From Qipengyuania flava (GTDB lineage Bacteria > Pseudomonadota > Alphaproteobacteria > Sphingomonadales > Sphingomonadaceae): a DNA stretch of 64,000 nucleotides. Shown here piece by piece: positions 33,164 through 40,409 of the stretch. Made by a program: the position numbers and the translations under genes. The stretch is taken from the NCBI RefSeq assembly GCF_019448255.1, contig NZ_CP080410.1, forward strand, positions 806,001 through 870,000, in the 5' to 3' direction. Under the pieces are notes generated by a model. It was not told where the DNA came from and ran no database searches. It saw only the letters and a program-made list of their open reading frames with translations. Each line of letters starts with the position of its first letter. The stretch's first letter is position 1.

Positions 33164-35146
33164 ATGAGCAATCGCGACGAAATTCTGGCGCGCGCGCAAA
33201 AGGCTTTGCAGGCGAGCGACTTTGCCGGCGGGCTTGCGCTGGTCGAGCCGCTGGTGGCGGCCGATCCGGCGGATGGCGACGCGCTCTACATGGCCGCCGT
33301 CGCGGCCCGCTATCTCAAGCGCTATCCGGAAGCCGAGCGCCATCTAGCCGCGCTCCACGCCGCTATGCCCGAATACGGCAGGGCCTGGCAGGAGGCGGGG
33401 CATCTGGCGCGTGCGCGGGGAGACAACGCGGCGGCTGTTGCCGCCTATGGCCGGGCCGCACGTTTCAACCCCGCGCTCGAGGCGAGCTGGCGTGCTCTGG
33501 CCGAGCTGGAAACGGCGGCGGGACATAGCGCGCAGGCGCAGGCCGCCAGCGCGCAGGCCCAGCGCATTGCCCAGCTCCCGCGCGAGCTGGTGGCGGTGAC
33601 GCACCACCTGCACGAAGGGCGCCTGCTCCGCGCCGAGGAAATCTGCCGCCACTTCCTGCGCGCCAATCCGAAGAATGTGGAAGGCATGCGGCTGCTGGCG
33701 CAGATCGGCATCAAGCTCGGCATTCTCGATGATGCGGAGTTCCTGCTCGACAGCGCCAAGACTTTCGAGCCGGACAACGTCCAGGTGCGGCTCGATTACA
33801 TCGATGCGCTGCGCCGGAGGCAGAAGTTCGAAACCGCACGGGGCGAGGCCGAGGCGCTGTACGCGCGCGATCCCGAAAACCCCCTGTTCCAGTCGCACCT
33901 GGCAATCGAGAGCATGCAGACAGGCGACTACGACCAGGCCTTCACGCTGTTCGACGCGATCCTCGAAAAGCTGCCAGACGATCCCGCGACTCTGACCAGC
34001 AGGGGCCATGCGCTTAAGACCACCGGCGCGCAGGAGGATGCGGTTGCCAGCTACCGCGCGGCCGTGGCAGCCAAGCCCGACCATGGCGATGCCTGGTACG
34101 CGCTGGCAAATCTCAAGACTTATCGGTTCGAGGACGGGGAGATCGCCCGGATGCGCGCCGAGGTCGAACGCGCAGACCTGGCGTTCATGGACCGGGTCCA
34201 TCTCAGCTTCGCACTTGGTAAGGCTCTTGAAGACCGGGGCGAATACGAGGAAAGCTTCGCGCAGTACGAGCGCGGCAACGACCTCAAGCGCGCGCAGACC
34301 CGCTACAGCGCCGATGCGATGAGCGCGGAGCTCGCCAAGCAGAAGACTGAATGCACGCCGGAGCTGTTCGAGCGGCATGCAGGGGCCGGGCATGCGGCGT
34401 CCGATCCCATCTTCATCCTCGGCCTCCCGCGCGCTGGATCCACGCTGCTGGAGCAGATCCTTGCCAGCCACAGCCAGATCGATGGCACGCTCGAACTGCC
34501 CAACATCCTCGCGCTTGCCCACCGCTTGCGCGGGCGCAAGGCTGGGCAGTCACGCTATCCCGAAATCTTGCACAATCTCACTGCCGAACAGCTGACCGCC
34601 TTTGGCGCGAAATTCATCGAGGACACCCGCATCCATCGCCAGGACGCGCCTTTCTTCATCGACAAGATGCCGAACAACTTCCGGCATATCGGCCTCATTC
34701 ACCTGATCTTGCCCAACGCCAAGATCATCGATGCGCGCCGCGCGCCCATGGATTGCTGTTTCTCGGGCTTCAAACAGCTTTTCGCCGAAGGGCAGGAGTT
34801 CACTTACGGCCTCACCGAGATCGGTCGCTATTACGCGGACTATGTCGACCTGATGGACCAATGGGACACGGTCCTGCCGGGCAAGGTCCTGCGTGTTCAG
34901 CACGAGGACGTGCTTGATGATCTCGAAGGACAGACGCGGCGGATGCTCGATTACCTCGGCCTGCCCTTCGAGGAGCAGTGCCTGGCGTTCCACAAAACCG
35001 AACGTGCGGTGAGGACCGCGAGCAGCGAGCAGGTGCGCCAACCGATCAACCGCAGCGGGCAGGATGCCTGGAAGCCTTACGATCCCTGGCTTGGCCCTCT
35101 GCGCGAGGCGCTAGGCAATCTGGCTGGCCCAGTCTCGGCATCCTAG
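33164..35146 (+). CDS. TPR-repeat sulfotransferase
   Basis: A 660-residue protein with an N-terminal TPR array (about residues 1-385) and a C-terminal sulfotransferase domain. The PAPS loop is PIFILGLPRAGSTLLEQILASHSQ (about 407-430), and IIDARRAPMDCCFSGFKQLF supplies the 3'-phosphate site. No signal peptide is seen. It follows a TonB-dependent receptor and begins just after that gene's terminator, an association often seen in Sphingomonadales. The sulfuryl acceptor is unknown. The TPRs suggest a protein or large-molecule partner. Confidence 0.9.
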   Translation: MSNRDEILARAQKALQASDFAGGLALVEPLVAADPADGDALYMAAVAARYLKRYPEAERHLAALHAAMPEYGRAWQEAGHLARARGDNAAAVAAYGRAARFNPALEASWRALAELETAAGHSAQAQAASAQAQRIAQLPRELVAVTHHLHEGRLLRAEEICRHFLRANPKNVEGMRLLAQIGIKLGILDDAEFLLDSAKTFEPDNVQVRLDYIDALRRRQKFETARGEAEALYARDPENPLFQSHLAIESMQTGDYDQAFTLFDAILEKLPDDPATLTSRGHALKTTGAQEDAVASYRAAVAAKPDHGDAWYALANLKTYRFEDGEIARMRAEVERADLAFMDRVHLSFALGKALEDRGEYEESFAQYERGNDLKRAQTRYSADAMSAELAKQKTECTPELFERHAGAGHAASDPIFILGLPRAGSTLLEQILASHSQIDGTLELPNILALAHRLRGRKAGQSRYPEILHNLTAEQLTAFGAKFIEDTRIHRQDAPFFIDKMPNNFRHIGLIHLILPNAKIIDARRAPMDCCFSGFKQLFAEGQEFTYGLTEIGRYYADYVDLMDQWDTVLPGKVLRVQHEDVLDDLEGQTRRMLDYLGLPFEEQCLAFHKTERAVRTASSEQVRQPINRSGQDAWKPYDPWLGPLREALGNLAGPVSAS

Positions 35147-35180
35147 ACCCAACTCTCATTCGAATCTCGAGATCCCTTCC

Positions 35181-36164
35181 ATGATGTCATTCCTCCTCCT
35201 TGCCAGCGCCCCCTTGTCCCTCGGGGTGGAAGCGCAAATCGATGCGCACGATGCCATCGTGGTTCGAGCGGATTCGGGGCTGTCGTCAGAGAGCCAGTTC
35301 CAGGCGGGCAGCCTGGCGAAATACGCGTGCACCCTGACCGTGCTAAAACTGGCCGAAGAAGGGCACCTTTCGCTCGACGATCGGATCGGCGATCTTCTAC
35401 CGGACTATTCGGGCCCCGATGCGCAGAATATCCTCCAGCGCGACCTGCTCGCCAACCGATCGGGCCTGCCGGATGACTTGCTTCCCGCCTTTCGGGCCGA
35501 TCCGACGATCGCCCGCGCGCATTTGAGCGCGCTCGAAGCGTCAAATCGCTTCGCTGCCGGATCGATCGATGGCGCCAAGGAATGGTCCTACGACCTGGGA
35601 AACTGGATACTGGTGCAGGCCGCGATCGAGCAGGTCACCGGCGCTTCGCTGGAAAGCGTGATGGCGGAGAAGCTGCTTGTTCCGGCCGGACTGGAGCACA
35701 CGCGGCTGTCGTTCGGCATACCGGACCTCGTCAACTCGCCCGAACCGGCCGCGCCTGTGCGGCCCCTGCCGCCGTTCCTCAAGTGCTCCGGCGGGCTGGT
35801 ATCGACACCGGCGGACCTCTTGCGGCTTGTCGACTGGGCGTATTCGGGCGGCCTTGCGCAGGAGAGCCTGGCAGCCCTTCACCAGGTCACCACCGAGGAG
35901 GAGGGGTACACGCTCGGCGGGCGCGTGCGCCAGGTCGGTGGCCGCATGCTCAGCTGGCAGACGGGATCGAACGGTCCCTACAAGACGCAGCTCGTATATG
36001 ATCCGGCAACGGGCGAGGGATGGGCCGCCATGACCGCGTCGAACAGCGCCGAACACATGGCCAAGCTGCGTTCGGAGTGGCTTGAACGCCTGGGGGAACA
36101 GGACCGCGCTAGCGGGGTGCCATTGCCGAGATTGCGGGAGAATGGTGGGCGCGGCAAGGATTGA
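35181..36164 (+). CDS. Serine hydrolase of the beta-lactamase/D,D-peptidase family
   Basis: A 327-residue enzyme with a short hydrophobic N-terminus (MMSFLLLASAPLSLGVEA) that may be a signal peptide. The SxxK motif is GSLAKYACT (Ser and Lys present). The usual YxN box is altered to SYDLGNW and the KTG box reads QTG, so substrate range may differ from classical beta-lactamases. FLKCSGGLVSTPADLLR matches the family. The last seven codons lie inside the 51-bp attL repeat, so its C-terminus is antisense to tRNA sequence. The island insertion did not change its coding sequence. Confidence 0.85.
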   Translation: MMSFLLLASAPLSLGVEAQIDAHDAIVVRADSGLSSESQFQAGSLAKYACTLTVLKLAEEGHLSLDDRIGDLLPDYSGPDAQNILQRDLLANRSGLPDDLLPAFRADPTIARAHLSALEASNRFAAGSIDGAKEWSYDLGNWILVQAAIEQVTGASLESVMAEKLLVPAGLEHTRLSFGIPDLVNSPEPAAPVRPLPPFLKCSGGLVSTPADLLRLVDWAYSGGLAQESLAALHQVTTEEEGYTLGGRVRQVGGRMLSWQTGSNGPYKTQLVYDPATGEGWAAMTASNSAEHMAKLRSEWLERLGEQDRASGVPLPRLRENGGRGKD

Positions 36165-36192
36165 ACTTGCGACCCCACCCGTGTGAAGGGTG
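36142..36192. repeat. attL: 51-bp copy of the tRNA-Val 3' half
   Basis: Perfect match to 45197-45247. It covers the CCA end, acceptor strand, T arm and anticodon stem-loop of tRNA-Val on the minus strand, then diverges. It is not a functional tRNA because the D arm and 5' acceptor strand are missing. Confidence 0.95.
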
Positions 36193-36270
36193 GGAGAACG
36201 GACATTTCCGGCTATACACGGACGATAAAATCCAATAAAAACAGTCATGGGCGTTCGGACGTGTCCGCCT

Positions 36271-36295
36271 ATGTTTTTCATGTTTTTTTCATGGA
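36271..36295. repeat. Island-end repeat with CATG-T7-CATG palindrome, left copy
   Basis: The 17-mer catgtttttttcatgga (36279-36295) also occurs at 45147-45163 in the same orientation. In the left copy it is preceded by an overlapping shorter version, atgtttttcatg (36271-36282). It sits 87 bases inside attL and just upstream of the recombinase gene. Candidate arm-type recombinase or excisionase binding site. Confidence 0.5.
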
Positions 36296-36313
36296 TTTTG
36301 GAGTGCCGCGAAA

Positions 36314-37483
36314 ATGCCCGATCTGAGCCGGATTGGAGAACGCGAAAAGCTGAAGCCCAAGGCCGGGGATGAGCCGCATTGGCAACGCCTGCGCCAAGGG
36401 GTCTATCTCGGGTATCGGCCTTCGAAGAAGAAGGCGGGCGGAACATGGTTTGCGCGGTTCTACGACTCCGAAGCTAATCGCAACTCCCGCAAGCGGCTGG
36501 GCGATTATGGCACACTCACTGGCCATGACGTTTTCAAGCAGGCCAAAGCCGATGCGGAAAGCTGGGCTGAGACCGTCGAAAGCGGTGGCGAGCGCGCCCG
36601 CGATTTGGTTACAGTCAAGGACGCCTGTGAAGCGTATCTGGAACAAAAGCCCGGATCGATTGCGGAAGGTGTATTTCGCCGCCACGTCTATTCCGATCCG
36701 ATTTCCAAGGTGAAGCTCGACAAGTTGAGGCGGCACCATCTGGAGGCTTGGCGCAAACGTCTGGAACAGGCACCGGCCTTGCTCACGCGCAGCAAGAACG
36801 GCGAGAAGCGTTGGAAGGAACGCGCCAAATCGACCGTCAACCGGGATATGGTTCCCCTACGCGCCGCTCTGGGCATGGTGCTGAAGTCCGGTGCCCCTAA
36901 TACCGATGCGGCATGGCAAGAGGCGTTGAAGCCCTTTAAGGGAGCCGACAAGCGCCGCGAGCTGTATCTTGACCGGGATGAGCGCCGGAAACTGATCGAT
37001 GAGACTGGAGACGAGGCGCGGCCCTTCGTGAAAGCGCTTTGCCTTTTGCCGCTTCGCCCCGGCGCACTCGCAGGTCTGACCGTGCGCGACTTCGAGAAGC
37101 GCACCCGCTCGCTCACAATCGGCAAGGACAAGAACGGCAACCCGCGCCAGATTTCCTTGCCGCCAGTGATTGCCGATTTCTTCTCCGAACAGGTAAAGGG
37201 CAAACTGCCAGCCGCGCCGATCTTCGCCCGCGCTGGCGGCGAGGCGTGGAACAAGGACGCTTGGAAATATCCGATCAAGGAAGCGGTGAAGGCGGCCGGT
37301 GTGCCCGGTGCTGCGTCTGCCTATACATTGCGTCATAGCGTCATCACCGATCTGATACGCGCTCGCTTGCCGATTCTGACTGTCGCTCAGCTATCGGGCA
37401 CAAGCGTCGCCATGATCGAAAGACATTACGGCCATCTGGTTCGGGATGATGCCGAAGAGGCGCTGGCAAGCATCGCAATCTAA
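36314..37483 (+). CDS. Tyrosine recombinase/integrase of the island
   Basis: A 389-residue phage-type integrase likely to catalyse insertion at tRNA-Val. The N-terminal part (about 1-215) carries arm-binding and core-binding domains. The catalytic domain shows Arg in LLPLRPGALAGL, a Lys in the IGKDKNGNPRQI hairpin, AYTLRHSVITDLI and the nucleophile Tyr in IERHYGHL. Two canonical histidines are replaced (YTLR for HxxR, SGTS for GHS), substitutions that recur in this integrase subgroup. GGAG is 10 bases before the ATG. The gene lies 121 bases from attL. Confidence 0.9.
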   Translation: MPDLSRIGEREKLKPKAGDEPHWQRLRQGVYLGYRPSKKKAGGTWFARFYDSEANRNSRKRLGDYGTLTGHDVFKQAKADAESWAETVESGGERARDLVTVKDACEAYLEQKPGSIAEGVFRRHVYSDPISKVKLDKLRRHHLEAWRKRLEQAPALLTRSKNGEKRWKERAKSTVNRDMVPLRAALGMVLKSGAPNTDAAWQEALKPFKGADKRRELYLDRDERRKLIDETGDEARPFVKALCLLPLRPGALAGLTVRDFEKRTRSLTIGKDKNGNPRQISLPPVIADFFSEQVKGKLPAAPIFARAGGEAWNKDAWKYPIKEAVKAAGVPGAASAYTLRHSVITDLIRARLPILTVAQLSGTSVAMIERHYGHLVRDDAEEALASIAI

Positions 37484-37545
37484 AGCAACGCCTTGTCAAA
37501 TCTCAACCTAGTTCTCCTTTGCAGGTCGTGTGCTAGGGCGGGCTT

Positions 37546-38373
37546 ATGAAGCTAATATCATCTCGTGATGCGGTCGTTTTTCTGTCACAGGCAGCGCCCC
37601 GAGCTTGGGTCCAGAGGGTGCTCAAATGCATGATCGTTGACGGGGAGATAGTCGCCTATTTTTCGGACGGGCGTATCCAACCCTACACCCATGCTTTCGC
37701 ATTGACGCTGGGGCTTCGCGATGATGCAGGCGAGTTCACAGGTAAGAGGATGGATGCAGCTATCCGCAATCATTTCGATCCAGAACTTGCTGCCAAGTTG
37801 GTTGGCAAGGACCGTATGGATCGAGTGGATGACGAGCCAATCGTTTGGCAGTCAGAGGATGGCCATGACGCTATCGATCTCGGGTGGATATTTTTTGCTG
37901 ATGAGATCGATTGGGACCAAGGTAAAGTTCGGGTTAGCTGGGTGCCGACAGATCGTGACACGGCTGATTGGATGTTTCCAAGCGGTGAGTTCTTTGTTTC
38001 AGAGTTCGACCGGGCCGACTATGAAGCGGAGTTCGGCGGTATGTCATTCAGCTTTTCGGCGATTGAAATGCTCTTGCCGAGTTCAAATTTAGAACTGGTA
38101 TCGAGCGGCATTGACAGAGATGTTGGCAGGACCGCTCGTGTCGGGCGTCCCCAAAAATGGGATTGGGAGGGCGCAATTTCTCATGTGGTGGCAAGAGCAC
38201 AAACTCCGGATGGCTTGCCGACCGGTCATGGGGCGCAGGCAAGGATCGAGGAAATGATCGCTGACTGGTTTGTCAGCCAGAAAGGCGACGCTCCCGCTTC
38301 AAGCCAAGTTCGCGAGCGCGCCGCAAAAATCATTCGTTCGCTGGAAACGCCTGAAACGCCGGATAAGAATTAG
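37546..38373 (+). CDS. Unknown island protein, 275 aa
   Basis: No family is recognised. The N-terminal part (about 1-180) is acidic with aromatic-rich strands (WIFFADEIDWDQGKVRVSWVP). The C-terminal part has a basic linker RTARVGRPQKWDWEGAISHVVARA followed by helices (QARIEEMIADWFVSQKG...VRERAAKIIRSLE), which looks like a small DNA-associated or regulatory module. It is soluble with no signal peptide. Its base composition is lower in GC than the core genes. Its position after the integrase suggests element-related control, but this is a guess. Confidence 0.75.
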   Translation: MKLISSRDAVVFLSQAAPRAWVQRVLKCMIVDGEIVAYFSDGRIQPYTHAFALTLGLRDDAGEFTGKRMDAAIRNHFDPELAAKLVGKDRMDRVDDEPIVWQSEDGHDAIDLGWIFFADEIDWDQGKVRVSWVPTDRDTADWMFPSGEFFVSEFDRADYEAEFGGMSFSFSAIEMLLPSSNLELVSSGIDRDVGRTARVGRPQKWDWEGAISHVVARAQTPDGLPTGHGAQARIEEMIADWFVSQKGDAPASSQVRERAAKIIRSLETPETPDKN

Positions 38374-38471
38374 AGGTCTTTCCGGCCATTCTCGGCCGAA
38401 CGAACAAGCCCAAGACTGCATATGTTCCCGCATCCGCTAGCGTTCGCTGGCACAATGCAGGGACCTCTCGC

Positions 38472-38639
38472 ATGGAACAGCTTCTCGTTTCGATCCCCGA
38501 TGCCGCCAACGCACTGAGCGTCGGCCGCACAACTATTTATGAGCTGATGCGCTCCGGCCAGCTTGACACACGCAAGATGGGGCGGCGGCGCTTGGTCACG
38601 GCGGAATCGCTCCGGCGGTTGGTCGACAGGCAGGACTAG
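38472..38639 (+). CDS. Excisionase-like HTH protein, 55 aa
   Basis: A 55-residue protein reading MEQLLVSIPDAANALSVGRT then TIYELMRSGQLDTRKMGRRR and a short helical end. This is the MerR-type winged-helix fold of the AlpA/excisionase group (HTH_17). Such proteins bend DNA and bias recombinases toward excision or act as activators. It is followed 10 bases later by an HTH/zinc-ribbon gene and then by a second integrase. Confidence 0.8.
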   Translation: MEQLLVSIPDAANALSVGRTTIYELMRSGQLDTRKMGRRRLVTAESLRRLVDRQD

Positions 38640-38649
38640 GGGCAGCGCG

Positions 38650-39123
38650 ATGAAGCGGATCAACCCGCGCCGTGCCAAGCTGCATCGATCCTACAGCGTC
38701 ACTGAACTGGCCGAACGGCTGGACGTGCATAAGCACACTGTGCGCGGCTGGATCGGTAAAGGCTTGCCCGTGATCGACGGCGCTAAACCCGTCCTGATCC
38801 TTGGGAGTGAATTTCAGGCGTGGTGGGGCAAGAGGCGCAAGGCAGCGAAGCGACGCTGCCAGCCGGGGCAGCTCTACTGCTTCAAATGCAGGGAGCCGAA
38901 AGCACCTGCCTTGGGCACGGTCGAATATGCCGCCACGAATGCCGCTACAGGCAATCTCAGGGCGCTTTGCGAGACGTGCGGCACCATGATGCACCGGCGG
39001 ACCCGGCTGGCCGATCTTTCCCGCCTAATGCCCGGATTGGACGTGAAGCGCACGAGGGCAGCTCCAAGCATAGTTGAGCGCACACATCCCTCCCCAAACA
39101 CTGACAATCCGGCAGGAGCCTAG
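38650..39123 (+). CDS. HTH and zinc-ribbon DNA-binding protein
   Basis: A 157-residue protein. The N-terminal HTH (SVTELAERLDVHKHTVRGWIGKGLPVIDG, about residues 15-45) resembles MerR/excisionase helices. A basic stretch (WWGKRRKAAKRRC) follows. A treble-clef or zinc-ribbon pair is formed by CFKC (about 77-80) and CETCGTMMHRR (about 107-117). The start at 38650 follows the previous stop by 10 bases, and the next gene begins 3 bases after its stop. It probably acts with the neighbouring integrase, but the function is not established. Confidence 0.8.
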   Translation: MKRINPRRAKLHRSYSVTELAERLDVHKHTVRGWIGKGLPVIDGAKPVLILGSEFQAWWGKRRKAAKRRCQPGQLYCFKCREPKAPALGTVEYAATNAATGNLRALCETCGTMMHRRTRLADLSRLMPGLDVKRTRAAPSIVERTHPSPNTDNPAGA

Positions 39124-39126
39124 ACC

Positions 39127-40224
39127 ATGGCAAAACACAATGCGGCAAACACACGGATCAAGCGCGACTATTTCGACTATCTGAAGGAAGCGATGCGCAG
39201 GGACGAAGCATCGATCGATCAGGTGGCCAAGGCGCTTGCCCGGTTCGAAGAGTCGACCGGGCATAAGGACTTCAAGAAGTTTCACCGGGAGCAGGCCAAG
39301 GCCTTCAAGCACCGGCTGGACAAGGAAAAGAACGCTCGCACCGGCAGACCGCTCGCACGGGCAACGGTGCATTCCACGCTATCGGCCCTCCGCGCATTCT
39401 TCATCTGGCTTGCTGGCCAGCCGGGTTACAAGAGCAAGATTGCCTATGCGGACGCGGACTATTTCAACCTGAGCGAGAAGGATGTCCGCATCGCCAAGGC
39501 TATCCGGGAAAAACCGGTGCCCACCCTGGAGCAGGTGCATCACGTTCTCGCCACCATGCCAGCCGAAACCGATATTGATCGGCGCAATCGTGCGCTGATT
39601 GCACTTGCCTTGCTCACCGGGGCACGAGCGGCGGCGCTGGCCAGCCTGAAGCTAAAGCACATCGATATCGAGCAAGGCTGCATCTATCAGGACGCCCGCG
39701 AAGTTAGAACGAAGGCCAGCAAGACGTTCAACACGTGGTTTTTCCCGGTCGGCGGCGATGCACTTCCGATTGTCAACGACTGGTGCGAGTATCTTCGCAA
39801 TGACTCGCTCTGGGGTGAAGACGACCCGCTTTTTCCGAAGACCCAGATTGGCCTAGGCGAGCAGGGCTGCTTTGCAGCGACAGGTCTGGCGCGGGAGCAC
39901 TGGAGCGGCACCGGGCCAATCCGGGATATTTACAAGCATGCCTTCGCAGCGGCTGGTCTGCCCTACTTCAACCCGCATTGCTTCAGGGATGCGCTGGTGC
40001 AGCTTGGAGAGCGGCTCTGCACCACCCCTGAGCAGTTCAAGGCATGGTCGCAGAATATCGGGCACGAGCGGGTGCTCACCACCCTGACGAGCTACGGCAA
40101 GGTGCCAGCGGCACGACAAGCGGACCTTATCCGAGGTCTTGGTAAGCCGAAAACTGACAGAGAGGACGAGCGACTGGCAGCGATGATTGCGGACACCGTG
40201 CGCAAATACCAAGCTGGAAATTAA
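39127..40224 (+). CDS. Second tyrosine recombinase
   Basis: A 365-residue XerC/D-like integrase distinct from the one at 36314. It has an N-terminal SAM-like core-binding domain (about 10-115) and a catalytic domain with a complete residue set: Arg in LTGARAAALASL, Lys in RTKASKTFNTW, HCFRDALVQL (box II His and Arg), His in NIGHERVLTTLTSYGKV and the Tyr of SYGK. It is tightly packed behind two HTH genes, forming a three-gene unit that precedes the restriction-modification genes. Its target site is unknown. Confidence 0.88.
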   Translation: MAKHNAANTRIKRDYFDYLKEAMRRDEASIDQVAKALARFEESTGHKDFKKFHREQAKAFKHRLDKEKNARTGRPLARATVHSTLSALRAFFIWLAGQPGYKSKIAYADADYFNLSEKDVRIAKAIREKPVPTLEQVHHVLATMPAETDIDRRNRALIALALLTGARAAALASLKLKHIDIEQGCIYQDAREVRTKASKTFNTWFFPVGGDALPIVNDWCEYLRNDSLWGEDDPLFPKTQIGLGEQGCFAATGLAREHWSGTGPIRDIYKHAFAAAGLPYFNPHCFRDALVQLGERLCTTPEQFKAWSQNIGHERVLTTLTSYGKVPAARQADLIRGLGKPKTDREDERLAAMIADTVRKYQAGN

Positions 40225-40409
40225 GGCGAGCTTGCTGGGAGGGGTGCACATATCTCTGGCAGCGCTGCTGATGAAACCGGACGGGCATGGCCGTTACATT
40301 GCTAACCCAGTTTCTGTCGAGCACTTGCGCTAGATAAGGCCTTCCAGCCGCGCTTGTTTTCCTGTTAGGTGCGCGGCCTACAGGGGAGCAATCGAGTGTC
40401 TGAGAATCC

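Noticed and set aside
31166-33343. A 725-codon minus-strand frame antisense to receptor 2
   Set aside because: It is an artefact of codon bias in the TonB-dependent receptor gene. The same applies to the frames antisense to receptor 1 (24792-26783), BCCT (28650-30116) and tig (60938-62725).
36142-36192. A second tRNA-Val gene at the left island end
   Set aside because: Only the 3' half is present. The sequence leaves the tRNA immediately after the anticodon stem, so it is an attachment-site copy.
40225-40409. A small 29-codon ORF starting at a GTG before mod
   Set aside because: The GTG is too close to the purine run to be a proper start, and nothing else supports it.
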